Positions 57,849-64,000 of a stretch of DNA of 64,000 bases are shown here, one piece after another; within the stretch, counting starts at the first letter, position 1; every line of letters begins with the position of its first letter. The stretch comes from Epiperipatus broadwayi (taxonomy: Eukaryota > Onychophora > Udeonychophora > Euonychophora > Peripatidae): assembly GCA_028023455.1 (NCBI GenBank), contig JAQFVV010012394.1, positions 20,852,353 through 20,916,352 of the forward strand. The letters run 5' to 3'. The notes beneath the pieces were generated by a model, which did not search any database, was not told the DNA's origin, and saw nothing but the letters and a program-made list of their open reading frames with translations. The position numbers were made by a program, and so were the translations under genes.

Positions 57849-58041
57849 ATCACAGCTCCAATTCTTCTGTTTTATACCCTTTCAGAATGTATATATATAT
57901 GCTTGTGATTCTCAAAATGGCTTGATGAGACTGAGACTTCTATCTGAAGCTATTATAAAACATTCATCTGTTTGTCTGAGATAGAAATACCCATTGTTGG
58001 AATACTCTGCGCATTGTTCTTAGTTTGGAAATAGAGTTTGT

Positions 58042-58125
58042 CTATTTCACAATTGTGTTAGCTGATTTTCCTTTATTATTAACTTCATGATTTGGAGATA
58101 GTTTTCCATAATCAATCTTATGCAT
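58042..58125 (-). CDS. Possible 27-aa ORF upstream of the candidate gene
   Basis: ATG at 58125 to TAG at 58044-58042, beginning MHKIDYGKLSPNHEVNNKGK. It starts one base after the stop of the 58285-58127 frame. It could be an upstream ORF of the same transcript or a broken continuation of it. Confidence 0.25.
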   Translation of the reverse strand: MHKIDYGKLSPNHEVNNKGKSANTIVK

Positions 58126-58126
58126 T

Positions 58127-58285
58127 TTAACTGGTGCAAATTGGATCGGTTAATTCTCTGGACAATATATAAACGGGAGTTAGAAGATATTCTGGACCTT
58201 CAAAATGCCTTTTCTTATGGGAGTTTTTAAGAAATCCTTCAAATTGAATGTTTATAATGGATTTTCTTCTCTCATGGGTCGCCAT
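58127..58285 (-). CDS. Possible 52-aa ORF upstream of the candidate gene
   Basis: ATG at 58285 to TAA at 58129-58127. It begins MATHERRKSIINIQFEGFLK and includes GPEYLLTPVYILSRELTDP. Its amino-acid mix is unlike chance AT-rich frames. With 58125-58042 and 57848-57642 it forms three short coding-like frames in a row on one strand, perhaps a decayed or mis-assembled single coding sequence. Family unknown. Confidence 0.3.
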   Translation of the reverse strand: MATHERRKSIINIQFEGFLKNSHKKRHFEGPEYLLTPVYILSRELTDPICTS

Positions 58286-58859
58286 TTAAGGTGTAAGACT
58301 CCTTCTTTTGGAAGAAAGCATGCTCTTCTTAGATTTTGGAGATCACTTTAGATCCCTTGTTTCAATATTAGATTTTGTGTTAAAAATGGAAAATTGGAAA
58401 ATTAATAAAATATAAAATAATATTAATATATAGAAGAAATAAATTAAATTACTTAAATTTTGTTAGAAAGTAATTTCTTTTAAAAAAATGGTAAAAAAAT
58501 TGCTCACTGCGGAAAAAAATTGCTCACTGGAAAAACGCTGTTGCTCTATAAAATAGATGAAAAATAGGAAGAAATAGTTTTAAATCTGGGTGAAAAAATC
58601 TCGTGGAAAAATAAATATCTCGAATTAGTCATATCAGTTTGGTGATAAGATCGGATAATTACAGTGTATGCTTCAGCTTATGATATAGAATGTAAAAAAT
58701 TAAAATGTAAAAAATAAAATTTCTAGAATTATCATGTAGTGTTTCGTTGATGAAAGTTGATGTGTTTTCGAGAGAATATGGATAATTAAGGTGATAAAAT
58801 ATATTAAGTAAATAGTACCAATGATTAAACAGTTAGGCACTTATGTCAATGTATTAAAA

Positions 58860-58935
58860 AAACCTAACAAGTTTCTTATAACTTTACAGACTTTTAGCCA
58901 AGAACAGTGACATCATCAGGTGATTCTGAAGATTA
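58860..58935 (-). mobile_element. Penelope-like terminal fragment with a hammerhead-like core
   Basis: Minus strand: CACCTGATGATGTCACTGTT, TTGGC, TAAAAGTCTGTAAAG, TTATAAGAAACTTGTTAGG. The order CTGATGA...(G)AAA..GTCTGTAA resembles Penelope-like termini; the GAAA core reads TAAA here. No coding part. Confidence 0.35.
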
Positions 58936-60746
58936 AATAAGGCTTATTTCCCCTTTCTATATATCGGCATGATGGTATTTATTAGTTAAATTAGAAAAGT
59001 ATGATTCTATTCAATATATATATATATAAAGCCACAAATACATATGTATTACAAATAGAAATCTAGGAACTGTATCTCTTGAAATTAATTACCGTATATA
59101 AATATTACATGCTATTACTCATTATAAATACATGATTCTGATCAATAGAACAAAAATTATTAGTAATAAAACTCTTAAAAAATACTTATATTTAAGTATG
59201 TTATACCTTCTAAATAGCATACCAATAACAAATTCATTGAAACCAATTATTATTTACAAATGATTATTATTTATAATTAATCAACTTCATTATATATTTT
59301 TGTGATATAACATATCTTGGATTATATATATATGAAAAACAAAAATGCAAGTTAAAAAACTTGCTAACGCTTGTATTTATATCCACAGATGGCGTTCTAC
59401 CAAAAACACTGATCAAGCGTATGTTTTGTTTACATAAACGTCAGAGTAGTATATATATATATATAGTGCCCTTTTTATTGGTACATCCCATCATAAAAAT
59501 AAATTGGGAATAAACTGTATTATATATAATTTTAAATTTTATAAAACAAAATTAAAATAAATAAATAATAATATTCACTTATTAAACTGTGAAAAATAAT
59601 AATTACTTTAATTACCCTAAGATTTGAACTTGGACTTAATTAATTTAAACTAGTATAAAAGTTAAATTTTGTTAAGATATTTATTTTTAGAGGTATCTAA
59701 ATAATAAAATAAAAAACTATAACTTAATAATATTTTATAATCAATAATGATCTGATAATAATTAAAATAAGGAAATTAAAACCTAATTTGATAAAGAGAA
59801 ATATGCATTATATGAATGAATAGGTATGTCTGTGCACATTTGGTGTTATTTACCAATAACTGTTTCCAGTAAAATCTTAAGTTAATTTCTAAAATAAATG
59901 ATTAACATTCATTCTTGGAATTTTATGATTAAAAGTTCATAGGATTAATTTCACAGTTAATCTGTATCAACAAAATATAATGAAAATTATTTAAATTGTA
60001 TTTTATTCAGTTCCTAAAAAGTATTGTTTTTATTACTAATAAACATTTTTATTTGTTTTTAAAAATAGTTCAGCTAAAAGCAAGTCAGTGAATATTCAGA
60101 ATCAAAGAAGTGGGGAAATTAACCAATGAAAATGCCCCATTTGAAGGACATGAGCAAGCAGATATTTTGTTGAAAAAAGTTTTTTTTTTTTGGAGAAAAG
60201 AAATCAGTTACAGATTGGAAAAATATAAACCAAGTAACTGAGTTTTGCTTTGTGGGGAAAAAAGTTTGCTAAAATTTTTAAGCCTTATCATTATTATTTT
60301 TTAAAAAAAAAAACCCAAGTAATTAAGAATGATTAATTTAAGGACTTTGAATTTTATAGTAACAAGTTTTCAATAAGATGATTGGATAAAACAAAGGAAA
60401 TCTCTGCTGGCTAAAAACAATCATCAATAAATTTGCTGAAGTATTCTAAAATTGTTATATTAAGAAAATAATAAATCAATGGAAAAAAATCTATATGTGT
60501 GTATCAATGTTTTACCAAAAAATATCGAAGCAGGAGGAATCAACTGTAAGTAATATGTTAATATATAATTGTAGGATTAAGCAAGATCAAATACTTAGGT
60601 TTTTAAAGGTTATCATATTTAATGCAAGACTAAAATGGAATAGATACATGAATAATAGAAAAATCAGTTGTGACAAAGCTAAAGATATGATTATCAAGAT
60701 AATTGAAATTAAATTAAACATAAACTCAAATGCAAATATTTGTCTT
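58936..60746. other. AT-rich non-coding region
   Basis: No gene recognised; short (TA)n runs at 59016-59030 and 59448-59466. Confidence 0.4.
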
Positions 60747-60850
60747 GCATTGGTGTTTGAGAGGTCAGCGTGACTGCCTTGCACTTGCAGGCAGTTTTCC
60801 GGGTTGTGGGTTCACGCCCCGGCCAATGCTATGACACTTAAAAAAAAATG
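60747..60850 (+). repeat. tRNA-derived SINE-like unit or tRNA pseudogene
   Basis: An 83-nt tRNA-like body is bounded by complementary GCATTGG (60747-60753) and CCAATGC (60823-60829). It has a box A-like GTTTGAGAGGTCAGCG, a CTGCC...GGCAG hairpin and a box B-like GGGTTCACGCCCC, followed by a poly-A run (60840-60849). The D-arm does not pair and the anticodon loop is not standard, so a functional tRNA is unlikely. The A-tail favours a SINE. Confidence 0.5.
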
Positions 60851-61740
60851 TGGTTAATATTCAAATGCAAGTTATGAATGTTTCTCTGATTAAAAATTTT
60901 GCAAGCAAAAAAAAAATTTAAACAGATTCTTATCAGCAAACCTAATTTTTAAGTATAAGGAAAATTTTATGATAAACTATAGATAGGTTCAATGGAAATG
61001 GAAACTTCTGACTAAGGATTAAAAATTATAGTGGTTTACTGGCAGATTGAAATATTTAATTATTAGTACTGTCAATAGAAAAAAACAATACATAAAGAAA
61101 GAAGAAAGGAAAATAAATCATGATCAGTGAAATTAGCTTCCAGGAAAATCCAAACTATGTTGGAAATAATTTCATTTTTATTATGTTTAAGAAAATAGTG
61201 CAATCTGTGAATATTACTAAGGAATATATTGAAAATCATATGAAGATCAGTTCTGACTACTGGACTTTTTATCTACTATTGACCTTAAGGTTTTAGTTTT
61301 GCTATTTTTGATTTGCTAAAGCATATCGATTTGGAAGGAAAGTAATTTTGCTACTCTCAGCATCTCAGAGAAGCTTAAATGCATGGTTGAATCACAGTAA
61401 AATACAAGTAGGCTCCATCATTAATAATTTTATTCATAGACTTATAAGAGTGTTCTGATAGGTTTATTATAGCTTTTATAACCAACAATTGTTCCTTTAA
61501 AACTTTATTTTATTTTTTCTATTTTTTTTCCTTTGCTGATGATTGCTTACAATTTTCAATGGTAAAAGTTTAATTAGCTTGTGCTTTTCAGATTACTTCA
61601 GACTACTTTCTGTTTGAGAATTATCACTTTTATATTCTTTTTTTGAATGGTATCTGAATGCAAATCAAAAAATAATATGTAAATTTTTTTTGTAAAAAAA
61701 TGCATATTTTATGTAAATATTATTAGCCGACTAAAAAGTA
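60851..61740. other. AT-rich non-coding region
   Basis: No gene recognised. Confidence 0.4.
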
Positions 61741-62071
61741 GAAAAATAAAGTAATTTGATTAACAAGTAAAAAAAATACTGAATCTTAGTTAATTTGCCA
61801 TTCTTGTAAAATATCTGAAATCTTATGAATCTAGACTTGTTACAAAACTATTGGAAATTGCAGGAATATTATTATTTCATAGAAGCATTTGAGGCCTTTT
61901 TAATTTTTGTGATTTATTTGAGAAGCAAATGCTTTTATGAAATGGTAACATTCCTGCAATTTCCAATTGTTATATAATAAGTAGATTCTTAAGATCTCTG
62001 ATATTTTCCAAGAATAGCAAATTAACCAAGATTCAGTGTTTGTCTTTTAGTCAAATTACTTTATTTTTTTA
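61741..62071. repeat. Large foldback element (~150-bp arms)
   Basis: 61741-61891 is the imperfect reverse complement of 61926-62071 (AATAAAGTAATTTGA, ACTGAATCTT.GTTAATTTGC, GGAAATTGCAGGAAT and AAGCATTTG are paired). The spacer is ~34 nt. Divergence between arms is higher than in the 7.4- and 19.5-kb foldbacks, so it is older. Confidence 0.9.
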
Positions 62072-62933
62072 CGTTTTATGAAGCATTATTTAAAAAAAAA
62101 AATTATTTCTTTTGTACCTGTTATTTGGTTAATACTAAAGAAAAATCTCATCTGGATCAAAATTTAAAATGTGGACACACAGACAGAAACATATACAGAT
62201 AGAGCAAGTTAATAAAAAAGTATTTAATAACTCTTTTCTCAACTTTTCCTGTTATTTCAAAATACATCATTAATTTTGTTTATATAATCATTATGATACA
62301 ATAATGTTTACTTGTTTTAATCCTTTATGTTAATTTATAAAGTTATTTCCATATATATATATATATTTTTTATTTATCTTTTAATCAAGAATTATATACT
62401 TTTTAAATATATATATTACTTATTAACCATTTTTATCAGAAATCCAGTAACCAGAAATACAATTATGACACCCCCCCCCCCTAAATTATCATTGTTTATT
62501 ATTTGCAAAGTATGGCTCTGAAAATGAACTGCCAAAAGCGGCTGCTTCCTTTACGAATGCCCAAAGCCAACCATAATCAATGGTAATCCTATATAAAATA
62601 GTTTAATAAATAAACATGATAATAATAACAACTAATTAAAGCATTAAAAAAAAGATACATTTGTGTTTTAATAAATTTTATCTGACGTGACACGGATTCC
62701 AATTTAAACAGGCAGCCTTAATTATATATAATTAGCATATTAATTATAAGTATAAAAATTTCCAAGATAATGATAAAAGCACAACATTTCTAAGCTGTTA
62801 GATAGATGTAGGAAATAATTTACTTTCGAAACGGTTTTAATCTTGCTATTAATTATTTTAAATAGCCAGATATAAAAGATAATTCACATATTTATCTTGA
62901 CGAGGAAAAAAGCAGTTTTTTATAAAAATATTG
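62072..62933. other. AT-rich non-coding region
   Basis: No gene recognised; homopolymer C run near 62470-62480. Confidence 0.4.
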
Positions 62934-63485
62934 AAATACAAATACAATGTATATACTTAACCTAGATGTAATTAAAGAGAATTTGAACCCAGACTTTCAA
63001 GTTCTCTACAGTCATCCACTCTATCCAATATAACCGATACGCATGACCTCATACATATGAAAAAGATAAATGATTTTCAATATACATATTTCATGCTGAA
63101 CCAGCACTCATCAGTTGATCCTGATCATCATCTCCCACACTTAACATATAATCAGTGCTCGGTTTATATTAAGATAGCAAATCTACGCACTTTAATGAAC
63201 AGACTTCAATCTTCATCACTCTTCAAATGTTCAGCCATCCATATTACTGAAAAATCTGATGATGGAATGCTCAAAGACTTTGTTGATGCTAATATTATAG
63301 TCATACCCATGTTAATCTTAAATCAATCTGATCCCTTATACGTAGGACCTTAATAAATCCTTTTAAATACACAAAAGAGGGATGGACAGAATACACACTC
63401 AATATTTAAATACAAGTATAATGTACATACTTAACTTAGATTTAATTAAAAGAGGTTTGAACCCAGACTTTCAAGCTCCCTTTAA
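62934..63485 (-). mobile_element. Hammerhead-bearing unit flanked by its own direct repeats
   Basis: 62934-63008 and 63398-63483 are direct repeats (AATACAA.TA.AATGTA.ATACTTAAC.TAGAT.TAATTAAA, then TTTGAACCCAGACTTTCAAG). The spacing is ~464 bp. The interval holds one family A hammerhead at 63068-63126 and an open frame (63057-63353, 98 codons) that begins inside the hammerhead and has no recognised domain. Structure: one full unit plus the start of a second, a partial tandem dimer. Confidence 0.75.
63068..63126 (-). ncRNA. Hammerhead ribozyme motif, family A
   Basis: Minus strand: GATC..GATCAA, CTGATGA (63114-63108), GTGCTG/CAGCAT helix II with a GTT loop, GAAA, TATGTA, U, A, TTGAAAATC. Inner helix I TCAA/TTGA and outer GAT/ATC pairs can form. 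The cleavage nucleotide is A, which is allowed. The core is intact. Confidence 0.7.
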
Positions 63486-63564
63486 AATACACTTAAAAAA
63501 TTTCAACAAAATTAATTGATATACTTTAATAAAGACTATACTTATTAAAAGTAAGCCCTGTTTG

Positions 63565-63770
63565 GTTTGGTGCAGTTATAAATTATGGGTTTTGGAGATA
63601 AAGGTACATGGATCACAGCTCAAACAATAAGCTACTTGATTACTATTTTGCCTGACATGGTTTTTTGCAATGGTAAAGAGATAGATTCTGGAATTCAAAA
63701 GTTTATGGATCATAAGCCAGCTCTATTTTGAACCTATGAATTCTGAACCAATAAATTATTTTATTATTAC
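63565..63770 (+). repeat. Dispersed short repeat, copy 3 of 3
   Basis: Starts GTTTGGTGCAGTTATAAATT and ends TTCTGAACCAATAAATTATTTTATTATTAC. Longer than the copies at 10.8 and 30.4 kb because of inserted sequence in the middle. Confidence 0.45.
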
Positions 63771-64000
63771 TCCAACCTGTGTGATTTAGTACAAATCAAT
63801 AAAATATCACCTCATTCCATACATGATTTTAGCTTACATATTGCTATTATAACAGCATAATTTTCACCCTCTCTACTAATAATAGATGCCAGATGGTAGT
63901 GCTTATTATTATTTACTAAATCTTAAAGTAAGTGATGTAAAGCTCATGACATATTATGCTGCTATAATAACAGTAAGCTAGCTAAAGCCATCTTATATTT

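Noticed and set aside
57625-57876. TATAAAA at 57876-57870 as the promoter of the 68-codon frame
   Set aside because: Only ~22 nt above the ATG, so a start site ~30 nt downstream would fall inside the coding region.
60747-60829. Functional tRNA gene
   Set aside because: D-arm does not pair, the anticodon stem has a mismatch and position 37 is a pyrimidine; a poly-A run follows.
63250-63290. CTGATGA at ~63257 as a second ribozyme in the 63-kb unit
   Set aside because: No hairpin plus GAAA follows; probably chance.

Overview
This is a very A+T-rich, intron-scale stretch of a eukaryotic, almost certainly animal, genome. No bacterial signals (operons, Shine-Dalgarno sites, dense ORFs) are present. 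The non-LTR retrotransposons (an RTE-like family whose protein resembles those often mis-annotated as 'craniofacial development protein 2-like', and a second LINE with a C-terminal CCHC motif), the Penelope-like remnants and many foldback repeats suggest an invertebrate, perhaps an arthropod. The species cannot be named from this window.

Layout. 0-9 kb: mostly non-coding AT-rich DNA with a decayed coding-like stretch (4.3-5.1 kb), a near-perfect 96-bp palindrome (7.4 kb) and an irregular array of a TCCATTACATTTGG word (8.1-8.5 kb). 9-16 kb: Penelope-like termini in inverted pairs, two old RTE tails, and a less AT-rich island (11.5-13.3 kb) with two unrecognised open frames. 16-19.4 kb: a nearly intact RTE-like LINE (minus strand) with a perfect 13-bp target-site duplication. 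19.4-23 kb: foldback elements and a Penelope-derived C-terminal fragment. 23.8-27.1 kb: a second, 5'-truncated LINE (minus). 27-34 kb: RTE tails, a tandem dimer of a repeat carrying a hammerhead ribozyme motif, a second hammerhead-like repeat family, and one LINE fragment nested in another. 34.8-36 kb: a CCAAT/CRE/TATA-like promoter cluster with short open frames. 38.1-41.4 kb: a second full-length RTE copy (plus) inserted at an (AT)n tract. 42.7-46.1 kb: a decayed retrotransposon Gag-like frame and another coding remnant. 46.9-48.2 kb: a Penelope-like GIY-YIG remnant with a hammerhead-like terminus. 50.8-53.2 kb: hammerhead-bearing repeats, including the best-preserved ribozyme and an inverted pair. 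55.1-58.3 kb: a possible two-exon host gene (minus) whose intron is filled by two minisatellites. 58-64 kb: foldbacks, a tRNA-related SINE-like unit and another hammerhead-bearing unit.

Main finding. The window carries seven copies of one hammerhead motif (family A: CTGATGA, a GTGCTG/CAGCAC helix II, GAAA, and a tiny, usually palindromic helix III). They sit in short non-coding repeat units arranged singly, as a head-to-tail dimer, or as an inverted pair. This resembles retrozyme-type or hammerhead-bearing SINE-like elements that make small self-cleaved RNAs. A weaker hammerhead-like family (B) and Penelope-like termini with related motifs lie nearby. No complete, unambiguous host protein gene was found.
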